A DNA stretch of 64,000 nucleotides from Amborella trichopoda (GCF_000471905.2 NW_006495778.1:31919-95918), one strand, 5' to 3'. Shown: positions 42,106 to 54,699, numbered from the stretch's first letter. Notes: generated from the sequence alone by a model not told the origin. A program made the numbers and translations.

Positions 42106-45006
42106 TGTAACGACCGTGAACTTTCTCGGACTTGAGACACACACGACAATAGAGTCAGATGAAGGAAAGTTGCTGTCACGCGTGTTGAAGTGTTAAAGCC
42201 GTGCATGGCAATTGTCGTGCATGAGGAAAAAGGAGAGAGAGAGAAGAGGCAGCATTGTGCATGAAGAAGAAGGCCCTAACACCGCGCATGAAGAAGAAGG
42301 CACTAACACCATGCGTGTCTAGCACCGTGCGTGAAAAGGGAAGATTTGACTGTTGCCATATGTGTCAGTGCCGCCCACGGTCAGCCACAGTGATTTCCAT
42401 CTACCTGGTCAGCCACAATGAATCCCACCTACCTTGGGTACTTAAACCCCTCTCCCCTTCCTTTTCACTGCCGTTTCCCTCTCTTGCTCTCATATATTCT
42501 CTCTAGAACCAAAGCGTGAGTTAACTGCTGGCCTTGGAGAAAGCCACTGCTTGGAGCTTGAGGTGGCCTGCGAGTGGGTGGTTTGATGGCACCGTGAACA
42601 TTAGGTAAGTAGGTTTAGTATCTATGTATCAATTAATTTGGTAGTGACCAAATTTGAGTAATAAGGATAAGTAAAATATAATGAAGCATATGGGTGTGGT
42701 TGAGTTAAAATGAGTTTGAATGATTGATTGAATGCGGTAAATAAACTTGTTAGTTGTGGAAATTTGTGGAGTAGCTCACTTGCAAGGCTAGTTTAACATG
42801 AATAAGGTTTTTCATTAAAGTTTATCTTGGCTTGTGAGGTGTCATGTTATTTGAAGCATGCCAAAACTTGCAAAAGGAATTTTCAAGAATTGTGAGGGTT
42901 TTTGTATTGAACTTTTCAGTAGCCAACGATGTCCAAATGGGCTCAAATCGGTCTTGAATAAAATTTATGCTTGTCTACTACAGTTTTTAGTTTTACACCA
43001 TGTTACAATTTCTTATGGGTTAAGAGATATACCCCAAAATGTGGGGGTATGTCACAGTTGCAGGAAATTCTAGCAACTGTCACTCACTTTGGGTCGAGCT
43101 CTTGACCTATCAAATAATGTCCAAATACCTTCAAACTACCCCTATTGTAAAGATCTCATGTTCAAATCATTTTGAAAATCGTCCTAGATTGGGAGTTATG
43201 CCCTCGAGAAAAAAGGTACGTCACTATCAGAAAATTTCAGTTCTATGCTCGCCTTGGAAATAAATTGTTTTTTGCTCAAACTCTGCCCACATGTGTTCAA
43301 ATAACTTATATATGAACCATAAGTGAGTCTCTTTCAAAATTTATGTTGGAACTATACTAAAACTCTCCACGGTTTGAGGATGGCGTTCCTTTTTCCATAA
43401 GTGAAATTGTGCACTCTTTTACGAAACTATTCACTAATCAATTCAAGTGACAAGTGTTACGAGTGATAATTGATAAGTATAAATGTTATGTGATAGTTGT
43501 CATGTGATGAATGCTACATGTTAAGCACCATGGTGTAATGTGAATAGTGCTATGTGACCATGAGATAAGTGATATTCGATAAGTGCAAATGCCATGTGAT
43601 AGCTCTAGGATAAATGTTACATGATAAATGCCATAGTGCTAATGTGAGAAAGTGTTATGAATGCTAATTGATAAGTGTAAGTGCCATGTGATAGGCCTCT
43701 TATGATGGATGTTTCATGCTAAGTGGCATAGTGTAGATAATAGCTGTATATTTCTGAACAAAACTCAGACTTTGCATAATGAGACTGGAATTATCTGTCA
43801 TAAGGCACTGACTAAGTATGAGTAAATTTAATGCTTGAACATGTTACCATATTGTGATGATGACTACTATACAATGGGACACCCATTAGTAGTGGGTACT
43901 GTTATGTTATGATAACTATGATATTGACCACTACGCTATGGGACACTCATCGATAGTGAATACTGTTATACTGATACTACCCACTACGTGATGAGACACT
44001 CATCGGTAGCGGGTACTATTATGCTGAGAAAAGTGATGCCGACAATGTTCCCTAACTCGCTGAATGATAGGATGGAGTTAGGTGAAAGTAAAATGGGAGG
44101 GTCGCACCCCTCGAAATTCACATGATGAGACTAATGAGTGATGGCTAGCAAGGTAAGTGCCTATCAAAAATCCCAAAGCACGTTGGGGACCGTGTGTGTG
44201 AGTATGAGGGCATTACGAAGTGGATTTCTCCACTTGTCATTGCCCTCCCTCCCGAGGAATGGTAGAGGTCCTAAACAATGGGATTGGCTTGGCCTGATGA
44301 ATAGGGCTTCTAGTTCGGGAGTAGGTGAAATAAGGAGTGAATGGATGATGCCTAAATAATGCATGTGAATTATGACGATTGTAATGATTGAATGATAACT
44401 ATGAAATTTTGATATGACACCCGTAATAGATGCATTGATATGATTTTTGATTTATATGACATTTGCACTATGAATTTTTATAATTGAAAGAACTGTTCAT
44501 GACTAATGGATAGACTGAATAATGATGCGTAACACCTAGATCTACTTACTGGGCTTTATAGCTGATCTCACTGTGTCTCCCCTCTTGTAGATTGATTGTG
44601 ACATGTCAAGGGTTAGAAGTACGAGGTTTGCGGTTGGAAGTCAAGGCCACACCCTGTTAAGGAGGAATTCCGACATTGTATATTATTGGGCGGTTGGCCT
44701 TAACTCTGTTGTTCATTTTGGAAATATGTAACATTGGGCCTCGATGCCCCATACTCAAGTGTAACATTTTTGGAAGAAATTTTATGTGGGACATTTTCTA
44801 TGGTGTATGGAATCTCCCGATTCTAAATGTACATTTGCACTTTAGAATTACTGTTTTCATCCTTTTCTATGGTTGGCTTTAATCACCGATATTAAAGCGT
44901 TGAGTCCACTCTGACCTGAGTGACATATGCTACCTAGGGATCATGAAATCGTGCTCGGTCACCCTCCGACATTAATGGAAGGGCGGCCGGGGACGGGGTC
45001 GTGACA
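42106..45006 (+). mobile_element. Tekay/Del chromovirus 3' LTR
   Basis: The LTR is 2901 bp, starts TGTAACGACC and ends GTCGTGACA. It is longer than the 5' LTR by a net 590 bp, mainly a block at about 42,925-43,440 with GTCCAAATGGGCTCAAATCG-type text that is ordinary for Tekay LTRs. That points to a deletion in the 5' copy. Substitutions relative to the 5' LTR are frequent, so the insertion is old. Flanking 5-mers CTCCA and CTACG do not match exactly. Confidence 0.9.
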
Positions 45007-47150
45007 CTACGGGGCCTAGGCAAAGCTGTTTAACATCATGTAATCAGGACGTTCAGTATAGTTTAGGGCCATACAGCTAGTTTGTGATGGCGATGAATGA
45101 CAGTCTTTCGAGGTCATGGGGTGAGTATGGTGGTGGTTTGATTAACTTTGGGGTGATAGCATGAGACCACCTATGAATGATGGATTGTGTTTGGATGGAA
45201 GGTGAATAATGGCGACCCACTAGTTGTCGGTGAGTATGGATGGTGGAGTGGCTCACCGTGGGTTTTTGAGCATGGGTATGACTCACTGGAGAATGTTGGG
45301 AGTTTATGGAGATGGATCTGCTGGGAGACAGCGAAGATGGTGTGGACGTGCATGGAGGTGTGTTTAAGATCATGCCACCAGAACCTGAGCTAAGCAGTTT
45401 AACATCATGTGGCCAGGACATGCACTATAGTTTAGGGTCATACAGCTGGATTGTTGTGCAAAGCAATTTAACATCATGTGGCTTGGACGTGCACTATAGT
45501 TTAGGGTCATATAGTTGCACCGTCGTGCGAAGCAATTTAACATCATGTGACCTGGACGTGCACTATAGTTTAGGGTCATACAGCTGGACCATGATGAGTC
45601 ACCATGTATGTGGGTTGGCAATGAGGGGAGGACTCACTGGGAGATGTGAAGTGGATTAGGCTCCATGGGGAATGGGCCTGTGGATGGTAGTCTGACTCCC
45701 TGGAGATGAAATGGTCGAAACCATTTATGAGCAGTGGGTTCAGATGGTGATGGTGGCTCAGTGAGGGATGGTAGGCTTAAGCCGACTCACTGGGGATTAG
45801 GAAGTGGGTGTGACTCCCTAGGGATAAGAGATTAGGGCATGAATGTGACTTCAATGGGGATGGAGAGGTGATGAGGGTCGGAATTTTCGATGCACACACG
45901 AATGGGCCGGCTAGGGAAGGCATGCGTGGAAGAGCATGCAAAAGGTATGGGTGCATTGGCAGAAAGATTGTGTGCGGCGGTACATGGAAGTTAGGTGTGC
46001 GTGGTAGCATGGTGTGCACGACGGTCATCTCAGGGAGTTGTTCACGACAGTTGACTTCGAGGTGCGCATAAGGCAAAAACAATTGCGAGTCTCACAGCGA
46101 CAGTAGCACGACATCATGTGACAAGGGCGTGCTCGAAGAGAGCATTTGTGCATGACAGGCTGGGAGTTAAAACGTGCACGACGACAGAACGCTCACGACA
46201 GCACTTTGCAGAGGGAATGAGCTTGACAGCATGGGTGAGGGGCGTGTTCGGTGGGCTTAATGTGGAGATGTGCTCGGCGGAATGCACTCGACGATCTAGA
46301 TAGAGAGACGTGTATGGTGAGCTTTCAGCACGACGCGTACGGTGGCACCATCTTAAGAAACGCGTACGGCAGTCTGGATAGTCGTGTTGGTAAGAACGTG
46401 CACACGACGGTGAGGTAGCATTGCCCTTCAGGAGGCTGTGAGCCATTACGAATTCTCTTTGTAAACACGTTTTCCCTCACAAGTGTCTTTTTTACTTAAT
46501 CGCCCTTTCAGGTTCGCATCGTGACCATATTTTTATTTGACGACTTCTTCCTACGATAGCTGGTGATGCTACCATGCCCTGTCATTTTTCTTTTGTTTCT
46601 TTTTCTTCTTTTTCTTTTGACACTTTTTCCTATGGTGCCCTTTCAAGCTTTCACCATGTCCGTGTTTCGACAATTTTTTTCATGAGGCCCTTTCGAGTTT
46701 TCATCATGTCTGTCCCCTCTCTCTTTTTATTTTGCGAAGGCATGTTTAAGGTCATGCCATAGTGATCGTCGATTTGGCGTGATTTAAGGTCATGCCTCCG
46801 AGACCGTAGTGACAGTGTGCTTTAAGGTCGTACACCAAGACCTGAGGGCATGTTTAAGGTCGTGCCTCCAAGACCGTATGTTGTGCAATTTATTACCGTG
46901 CAACCAAGGCATCTGTTATACTTTAGGGTCATACAACTTGGACCATGACTATGCAGTTTAGGGCCTCGTAGCTAGAACCGTGGCTATGCAGTTTAGGGTC
47001 TTGCAGCTTGGACCACGGTGCAGCACTGGATCATCTGTGGAATCATTCTGCTAGTTCAAGCTCCCCATTGTTTATGTGTTTCTGGATAGTGTCTCCACTG
47101 GTAATACACTCCTTAGTCTTGTGACTAAACATCCTATGATATCAGTAATA
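45007..47150 (+). mobile_element. Family-B LTR sequence resuming after the Tekay insertion
   Basis: Directly after the Tekay 3' LTR, the text GCAAAGCTGTTTAACATCATG and then a GATGGATGG-type block continue the family-B LTR order interrupted at 35,175. Within it, 45,389-45,595 has three 69-bp tandem units. Further blocks at 46,500-46,760 (CATGGTGCCCTTTC) and 46,735-46,990 (TTTAAGGTCGTGCCTCC, TTTAGGGTCTTGCAGC) are shared with other family-B LTRs. 46,080-46,440 is GC-rich with GTGCACGACG-like text. No gene is supported. Confidence 0.55.
45389..45595 (+). repeat. Three tandem 69-bp units
   Basis: Units start at 45,389, 45,458 and 45,527, each with AGCAATTTAACATCATGTG, a CTGGACGTGCACTATAG-like phrase and GGGTCATACAGCTGG. 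A single related unit is at 45,020-45,090, and shorter inverted versions lie at 2410-2510 and 50,395-50,500. Confidence 0.85.
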
Positions 47151-47156
47151 ATTGAG

Positions 47157-47861
47157 CTAATCATCCTTCCCGACTTCCTTTGGTCTTTTTGGCGTTGGTA
47201 GTTCGATCATCCCCTTGGAAAAGAGAGTTTCAAGCAACTCAGGGATCATGCACTTATCAAAAGAATAACCCTTGCATCGGCTGCACCTTGAGAAGCGCAT
47301 GACATTGTACTTGGGCAAGTCGAGTCTTTGGTCTCCTTGTGACAATAAAGTTTGATCATAAGCTAGGTGAAGCATATGGTAGCGATTCAACTTCTCTATC
47401 ATTGAGAGATCACATCTTTTTGATGCTTTAGCTACCATGCCTTCTACTAGTCCTCTGTTCTCAATCTGAAGAAAAGATGGGGAAGGGACTGGTAATGAGG
47501 GAGGCGAGGGCGGGAGTAGCTCTTCTCTTGATGACCTTGTTTCAATGACCAGAAGTGATGCTTGAGGGATAGTAAAGACGGATTGGTGCCCCAAGGGTAT
47601 ACGCTCAAGCCTACGTGACGTTAATAGCTCTTGGTGCAAGATTTCTATAATTTCATCTCTTGATCTCATCTCGGCTTGTAATTTCCTTGATGCGGCTTTA
47701 AGCTGTACGATTGCGTCTCCATAGGATTCTGGTACTTCAGTGATCACCATTGTTTCGTCACCAACTATACTTGAGGGATCTTTACCATCAAGAGAGAACC
47801 TGAACCTCTCATAGGACAACAAGCTTTTATCATCACCCTCAAGAACGCACGAGGCATTCAC
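47157..47861 (-). mobile_element. Family-B gag fragment with zinc-knuckle-like motif
   Basis: This is an open stretch of 234 codons on the minus strand. The N-terminal half includes a possible coiled coil (Leu-Lys-Ala-Ala-Ser-Arg-Lys-Leu-Gln-Ala-Glu-Met), the middle is Pro/Ser-rich, and the C-terminal part has Cys-Ser-Arg-Cys-Lys-Gly-Tyr-Ser-Phe-Asp-Lys-Cys followed by Leu-Leu-Glu-Thr-Leu-Phe-Ser-Lys-Gly-Met-Ile. That layout parallels the gag C-terminus of the plus-strand element at 61.8-62.2 kb, where Cys-Ala-Tyr-His precedes a Leu-Ile-Gln-Lys-Gly-Lys-Ile. It lies on the correct strand and side of the primer site at 49,915. It could be part of a gag polyprotein; no intact frame links it to the leader. 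Confidence 0.6.
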
Positions 47862-47970
47862 AACACAGGGAGAGCAGGCAGTTGGCTTTGCAGGGAGTCA
47901 TGGTGTTCTCAGGGCATGGGGATCCATTTGAGCTGGGCTATCAATAGGGGTGCAGCTCATCTCATCCAGT

Positions 47971-49914
47971 ACTGGGGAGCAGCTTTCCTCCAATGAGAGT
48001 GACGAATTCTCGTTAGAGGTAGAATGTTTGGGCGAGAGCGAGCGAGGGAGGCTACATCATTAGAACCAACGAGAGCAGATGGTTGTCCATCACGTCTCCA
48101 AGATTCATGCAAAGATGGAAGGAAAGTGGACAATGGCAGAGTCTCCTTCTTATTCAGAAGGTCGACCTTGACAATGAATTATTCAAACCCTTGAAGCAGC
48201 TCAACAGTACCAGTCTTCTTTTTAGCTTCGTCTTGGGGAGCCAGGATGTCAAGGAAGACATTAGGGGGAGATAGTGGGTCATTCTCTTGTATTATGGGAA
48301 GGGGACCTATCTCTCCATAGATCAAACTCTCCACCACAAGGGTGTCATGTATAGTGCCCCTTAGTGGGTTTGGTATCCATCTTACTTGAGGCACCGGGAC
48401 TGTCCTGCAGCAGTGCCTTCCGGCTCAACAGGAGTCTAGGGGAAAGTGATTCAAGCCCACGAGCTGCCTCGAGTTCAGTCTGCTCGAAGAAACCATTACT
48501 CTCGGTGCCTCGACCTGAACTGGGTTCAGGTGTCTAATCGGGTGATGGCGCGATGGGATCAGGATTGATGGGGTCACTGGGGTCAGACTGGCTCTTTGCC
48601 TTGTTCGTAGGCTTGTCTTTGCCCCAAATGAGACCTGGATCTCCGTAGATAACTGGCTTCATTCTGCCATAAGCAACCTTTTTAGTGTTCACCTCATGCC
48701 ATGCTTTTCTAGCATCATCTGCATCAAGGGGAGTTAGGGGGAAGAAAGGGCTCTCATCTTCTGAAGAGAAGTCTTCAATGGTGCTCTTTTCTTTGCCCTC
48801 AGAAGTAGGGGAAGTTAGTGCAAAGGTGTGCTCAGGGCAGGTCGCATGATTGGCATGTGTGTGCCCCTTGAAGAAGGACTTTGGGTGACCTCAGGGCCAA
48901 CCCAGGCTCGAGTAGCATGTCTGGCCTTAAGAGACACAATGTCGTGAGCATTAGTACATGATGGAATGACTGTGTGACCATCCCTCACAGAGTGAGTAGG
49001 CATGTGCTAGGAGGGGGAGCTAAGAGGTCCCCCCTCGTGTGCTCGGGTAGGCACATCAACAAGGCTGCCCCTAGTGATGCAATGCATACACAAGGAGTGT
49101 GCAAGGCCAGGTTCAAGAAGAGCCAAACCCTGACAATGCCCAGAGGTAACTTGTGGGTTGCCCCAAGTGTTGCAAAGCATAGGATGTGTAGGGCCAAGTT
49201 CAAGAAGACCCAAACCCTGATAGTGTCCTGACGTAACCTAAGGGTGGTGAGGTGTGCATGCAAAAGATGTGTAAGGCTAGGTTCAAGAAGACCCAAACCC
49301 TGACAGTGTCCAGCGGTATCTGAGGGTTGCCTGGATGTGTAGCTGGAATGGATGTCCACTAGCTTTGGTGGGTGTGCGTGACGGGGTGGCTTTAAAGCTG
49401 CCACCTCTTGGTCTCAGCTTCTTGTTACAAGAGCCCGAGGTGATAGAGAATGGGGAGTAGCCTCGCCGCAACCCGCAGGGAAACGACAAATGACCTGCCC
49501 GTCGCGGAAGAGGGAGGGGCGGCCCTTGGGCTGCCCCGAGCAGTGGGACCGGCAAGTAACTTACCGGTAGCAGGGTGCATGATGTGCGTGGTGGCTTGTG
49601 TGCCACCAATGTAAGGTGCGTTGTTGAATGGTCCATCAATGCAAGGAGCTAGGGAGTGAGGGACTTTTAGGTCCATCCCCACCTCTATCCAAGGGAAGAC
49701 CTGGGGAGCGCGACACAAGGTCTATGCTCAGGAGAAAGGTCAGGAACGAGGTTCCCGGAACCCATTCCCAACAAAGACTCACGAGTGCAAGTGTTACGAA
49801 ATCCCCGACTCCGATGAGGGGTTGAGCAACCTCGAAGACAAGTGAGTGTATATTGAGCTGGAAACAGAAGAAAGGAAAGGCCACACAAGAATGATCCAAC
49901 GTTGGGGTAGCTTG
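47971..49914 (-). mobile_element. Tat-type element (family B), leader and gag-proximal region, right copy
   Basis: This region aligns from end to end with 1-1918, with scattered substitutions and small indels. Among them is a 36-bp addition near 49,466-49,502 (reading on the minus strand as extra residues in the Pro-rich peptide) and a loss near 48,815. The minus-strand open stretch at 49,283-49,639 parallels 1297-1656. The copy extends left to the gag fragment at 47,157-47,861, whose counterpart for the left copy would lie outside the window. Confidence 0.65.
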
Positions 49915-49932
49915 TCCCCAATGGATTCGCCA
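49915..49932 (-). other. Primer-binding site, tRNA-Arg type, right copy
   Basis: The minus-strand sequence is identical to that at 1919-1936 (TGGCGAATCCATTGGGGA), with the same 3-nt spacer and LTR end CTAACCA. Confidence 0.75.
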
Positions 49933-49935
49933 AGC

Positions 49936-50650
49936 TGGTTAGATGTCTCGATCTCACCCTCTAGGTTGGTTTGACTTGATGGCATGGTTTCGGGTTTGAT
50001 ATGGACCTTGGACCTGAGACCGCTCTCTTGGGACATGTAGGAGTACCAACTAGTGAGAGAGGAATTTGAGTCGTGAGGCGGGACTTACCTCTCATGGATC
50101 CATGACACTCTCGGGCTAGCTCGCATGGGCGCCCTCTTAGATCACGTGGAATGTCCCCCTGGCCTATGGAAGGCTCGAAATCGCCTCCCTTGACCTGTTT
50201 CTTCTTACCTGCAACCACACACACATTAGAGTACAGAGAGGTGGGTCTGAGGACCCCACCTTGTCATAGGGTGAGCGTACACTATCCACCCCTTATAGAC
50301 AACACTCGTGCCATCTCCCAAAGTGAGTCAAACCACCACCATACTCACTCTGTCGCCTCAACAGACTGCCATCCATCACCACCATGGTTCAGCTGTATGA
50401 CGTTAAAACTATAGTGCATATGACCTTAAAACTATAGTGCACGTCCAGGCCACACGATGTTAAACTATTTTTCACTAGTCCGACGGCATGACCTTAAACA
50501 TGCCCTCTCAAAAAGAAAAAGAAATGAAAAAATATATAATAATCGCGGGCATGGCGTATACCTGCACAAAGGAATGCCATGAGTAAAAGTCTAAGTGAAA
50601 ATCTGCCAAGGACACTTGGACTAATAAATAGGTTGATGTAGCACTCGCCT
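49936..50650 (-). mobile_element. Family-B LTR, right copy (minus)
   Basis: This aligns with 1940-2885 but is missing about 217 bp (the CATGGTGCCC-type block of the left copy). The exon-like block, bounded by AG and GTAAGT on the minus strand, is at about 50,040-50,290. The TATAGTTTTAAGGTCAT repeat is at 50,395-50,500. Confidence 0.6.
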
Positions 50651-50656
50651 CCACAG

Positions 50657-51506
50657 GTGGTTTCAGCTCACATTCAAAAAGAAAATCCCTGGTGTCATAA
50701 TGCCAGGACCCAAAAATACGAGCTTCAAGGAAACGATTTTGACAGCCTGAGTCCATTCGTAAAAAGGACTCCAAGGACAGAAGATTCACCAAGAACGCAA
50801 GATAAGTCTCATGAAGAAGAGCATCATTTCCAAGAGGTCACTAACACATTCCAAGATGTTGAAGACGCCCCAAGAAAGCTAAGTCAACCATGACTTTGGT
50901 GCGGTAATTAGGATTGAGTCCTCTGGGGCGACCTCGGACAAAAAAGAGAGGTATCTTGATTGTCGAAACTACAAAGCAGTGGGTAGGGGTTATACCCAAA
51001 GCCGGTCACCTCGATAAACTGAGGTACCCTGCCTACCAAGGAATAACTGGTGCACAAAGAAGATAACGGCGATAGAAGGTCCTTCAGCACAACAACAAAC
51101 AAACAAAATCCTCGAAACGTGGATCAACACCAGAGGATATAAACAAACCCAGATCAAATGGGAATAATGCCCTTCAGCATGGCACTCATTTGGCAGACAG
51201 GCCTGATTCTGACCAATGAGGTTCGTACAAAATCCTCAGCTATCAGAATCACAATTCGTCGCTTGAGGATGAAGACTTCGACAGGATCCCTAAAAAAAGT
51301 CTCTTCTCCCCCAAAAGTCTCCACGGACGCACATGTGAACAATACATCCCTACGTTTGAGCATCCTAGTTACAACATTGCATGGATATCTCCTCAGCATT
51401 CACGTGGTCATGTGGCTAGGAAGAAAAAAGTAATAAAGCAGAGGAAATAACATTCGGTGAGGCAAGTTGTTTGAACACATTTTTCAGCACCTTGGTGCCC
51501 GATGCT
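50657..51506 (+). mobile_element. 3' remnant of a family-B-like element, right copy
   Basis: The 78-codon frame at 50,657-50,893 is hydrophilic and ends Arg-Lys-Leu-Ser-Gln-Pro. It may be the C-terminus of a polyprotein, but no domain is recognisable. About 600 bp of non-coding sequence leads to the start of the long LTR near 51,507. The segment parallels 2886-3730. A minus-strand frame overlapping it at 50,508-50,792 is not supported as a gene. Confidence 0.4.
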
Positions 51507-53164
51507 AAATAAGAGGAAGTCGGTCAATAAAGCCTGACATACAGTGGAATTCTTGATAGTCTCAAAATATCACCATAACTGGTCAATATCTTCATAAGTA
51601 CTCCAAAAGGCCACCTGCCAAGTTTCGTCGCATTCCGATATGTCTAAGGCAATGAACACATAAACAATTTTGAAAAAATTGACCGCTAGCACCTTGAAAT
51701 AGACCCTATAAATTGAACTATATTTTCGATACATTAAATATCTGTACCACTAGCATTGGATCCGACACGGTCAAAAACCCCTATGGGTCAAGTTTCAGCT
51801 TAATCAGGCATTTCAAAACAAAATAATGAGCAAAAGATTGAAACAGAAGGAGCTGTACACTATTCCTGTGTGGCCACCCTTACAAAAACACCATTAAAGG
51901 TGGTTGCTTTCACAGTCATAGGAAGTGACTTTTGGAGCCCATATCTCATTCGTTTAGAGTCGAATCGTGCTCAAATTTTGTGAGCATATTCGTCTCGTCA
52001 AAATGAGCATTTTGATATATGGTACGCCCAGTGACAAACATTCGAGTAGGGAGAAAAGCTTGAGAGAAGTTGCCCATTTGTGAAGTAAGTTGCAGAAAAA
52101 TCAGCAGCGACACGCCTTGCTCGAGCGACCAACTCATGATGCTCGCGCATCGGGTTTGCGTGAAACAAATTCCATCGTGGGTGTAAGGTCCAGGGCTCCC
52201 ATTGGTCCGAACCCCGTACACGATGAACGATTTGATTTTGCACACGAAGGCGACGAAGTGACTGTAAATTTCGGCCACCGGATTCCAGATTTCGGTCAAA
52301 ACTCTAAAGTTGCGAAATCTTTGTTCGGGGTCCAAATCGTGTCTCGTTTGTTGCCACGTGATCGTGATGACATGCTCAGTGCACTACATCGATGAAATCA
52401 TGGAAAAACATCAAGGAACAAGCACACTATCGATCCGAAGTTCAAGATTCATCGAAATTTTAAGTCTCACGATCGTGGCTTAAAAACATGATCCATGGCT
52501 AGCAATGGGTATCAAATTGATCGCCAGGCAGAGCCCTACAAGAAAATAATATCTCAATCAAACGAGCATCAGAGCAACCTTGGATCAGTCATCGATGATC
52601 ACGTAAGTTCTAGGGCAGCAGCAAGGACTATTTTAAAATTCCATGAATTTTTAGGCATGGTCAAAATTTTCATTTTTCACCCTATTTTCTTAATTTTCTT
52701 TAATTAAGCGTAATTGTAATTATCATCATTTTAGGTAATTTTTAGGCATCCACCCATGTTTGGGTTCAATTCTATATAAACATACTAAACCTAATTGTAA
52801 AAAGCCTTCGATCATTCAATAAAATTTTCAATCTTGCTTAAGTTTGTGGATGCAAATTGGAGAGTGAGAGAGGAGAGAGAAGAAAAGGGTCGGTATCCCT
52901 TGATAAGGTAATTTTCTCTCTCCTCTTATTTTCTCTCTCAACTCTATCTCTCTTTTTCTCTCTTCTTTACTCTCTCATCTTTATCTCTCTCTCTCTTCCC
53001 TCTCTGGTTTATCAATTTTCTCTTTCCCTGCACTTTTCTCTTTTTTCCATTCATACATGGAAAACTCATCGTCTGGTGCGACGTCTTCTTGCTTCTGAGA
53101 CATGAACAGTGAGCTGGGCCTTAGCCTGAGTGGCGGGTCCGGCCTCTGTCAAACTTCCCTTTTC

Positions 53165-53760
53165 TCTTCTGTCACTGCCGGCGTATACCTATCGCCACCT
53201 GTGCCTTCTCTCTTTCCACTCTTTTATCACAACCAACAGAAGCACATCGCCACCTGTGCTTTCTCTCTCTTTCATCTCTTTTGTTACAACCAACATAAAC
53301 CTATTGCCGCCTGTGTCTTCTCTCTCTTCTCCTTTCTGTCACGTCTATCGGAAGCCTGTCGTCGCCTGTGTCTTCTCTTTCCTCTCTTCTGTCATAGCCA
53401 GCGTAAACACATCACTGCCAGTGTCTTCTCTCTCTTTTTCTTCTGTCACAGCCGACATAAACACAGCGCCTCCTTTCTATCACAGCCGGTGGAAGCATCA
53501 TCGCTTGTGTTCTCTCTCTCTTCTCCTTTTTTTCACAGCCGGTAGAAGCACATCGTCGCCTGTTGCCTTTCTCTCTCCTCCTTTATGTCAGCAGAAACAC
53601 ATTGCCACTTGTGTTCTCTCTCTTCTCTTCTTTCTCTCACAGACGATAGACCTTATTGCCGCTTGTGTTTACTCTTTCCTCTTTCCTCTTCTGTCAAAGA
53701 TAGGGGAAGGCCATTGTCAGCTGAGCTTTTTCTCTCCACATCTCATTGCCGTCTGTGTCT
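53165..53760 (+). repeat. Pyrimidine-rich minisatellite in LTR copy 1
   Basis: About ten units of 50-57 bp share the form GTCACAGCCGG(T)-GAAGCACATCG, then CGCCTGTG, then a run of TTCTCTCTCTTCT. The run continues as nearly pure pyrimidine to 54,030. Long open stretches on this strand are produced by the absence of purines and are not genes. Confidence 0.8.
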
Positions 53761-54422
53761 TCTTTCTCCTTTCTTTCCCTTCTCTCTCTTTCTTCTTCTC
53801 CCTACTATTCTCTCTCCTCTTTGTCTTCCTCTTTCTTTTCTTTGAATCCTTTCTCTTTTGTTTTTGTTCTTTCTTTCTCCGTTCCCCTTTCTTTCTATTC
53901 TTCTCTTCTTCTTCTCACACTGTTTTCTCTCTCACTTTGCTTCTTCTTCTCTTTTCTCTTCTTTTTGTCTTCTTCTTCTCCTTTCTCTATCTTTATGTTC
54001 TCTTTTCTTTCTTTTACTCTTTCGTTTGATCAAGAGCGTTTGAGACTAGCATTCCATGGTAGTCCTGTCATCTAGCAGTAACGCTGTTGTGCCGGTTAGA
54101 GTTCCTGTGCCCGCTTTACTGTCCCGACAGACTAGCCATCATATTAAGCTGGTTGGTATTGGTACTATCGTCTAGTAGTAGTTCTATTGAGCCGGTCTGA
54201 GTTATCAAGCCCATTTTACTACCATGTCGGGTTAATTACCTATGAATCTGGTCACTAACTTGGTCTCACCATTTGGTCAAATCCCACTCATCCCATTCTT
54301 AACTCCTTCATTCTTCTATTCTTCTTTTTGAATGTGCACGCCTGTGTACGTTCACTCAAAGGTAAGGTGGGGTCCCTTGACCCACTTGTCTTGTAACATT
54401 TTCCATGTGTGTGTGATTACAG

Positions 54423-54522
54423 AAACAGGAGAATACAGGTCAAGGGAGGCGTTGCCGAACCACTTTTACGACTGATGGGTTTTCTTTGTGATTTAAGACG
54501 GCCCCCACGTGAGCCAGCCCGA
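54423..54522 (+). other. Exon-like conserved block in LTR copy 1
   Basis: A GT-AG interval (54,362-54,422) with a TGTGTGTGTGATTACAG acceptor precedes this 100-nt block, which ends at a GAG|GTAAGT-like donor (CCGA|GTAAGT, 54,523). The acceptor side and GTAAGT recur at 58,707-58,808 (plus), 63,500-63,600, 2100-2240 and 50,090-50,215 (minus). It may be a spliced part of the element's leader. This is inference from sequence alone. Confidence 0.35.
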
Positions 54523-54699
54523 GTAAGTCCCTAACCCACCTTAAATTCTTCTCTCATTGGTTGGTCCACCTGCCCTTGTTCTTGAGTAAGGTTCCTGAGA
54601 AAGCGATCTCAAGTCCCGAGTTCTATTGAAACCCGAGATACGTGCCTCCAAATCATCTAATCTGGAGGGCTAGATCGAGGCACTTAACCCGATGGCTTT

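Larger units (their letters stand above)
51507..54690 (+). mobile_element. Long family-B LTR, copy 1 (plus)
   Basis: It shares with 55,805-59,027 the start (GAGGAAGTCGGTCAATAAAGCC), an internal AATAAAATTT leader near 52,820, a pyrimidine-rich minisatellite, the CCATGTGTGTG block and the end (ACACGTGCC-like text to CTTAACC). TATA-like text TTCTATATAAAC is at 52,770. Length is about 3.2 kb, large as in Ogre/Tat elements. The expected primer site just after 54,690 is unrecognisable (TTTGCGGCATCTCC), so this may be a solo or 3' LTR. Confidence 0.6.

Noticed and set aside
35400..45000. CRISPR-like arrays from repeated GATAAGTG and GGGACACTCAT phrases in the Tekay LTRs
   Set aside because: Units are unevenly spaced and degenerate, sit inside LTRs of a plant element, and there are no cas genes.
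1..51665. The two 3.7-3.9 kb direct copies as LTRs of one giant element
   Set aside because: Each copy contains a primer site and gag-proximal sequence, which lie inside an element and not within its LTRs.
53130..54029. Open stretch of 299 codons on the plus strand, and several overlapping ones
   Set aside because: It lies in pyrimidine-rich minisatellite DNA where stop codons are rare in all plus frames. The peptide is Ser/Phe/Leu/Cys repeats, and the same effect appears in LTR copy 2.
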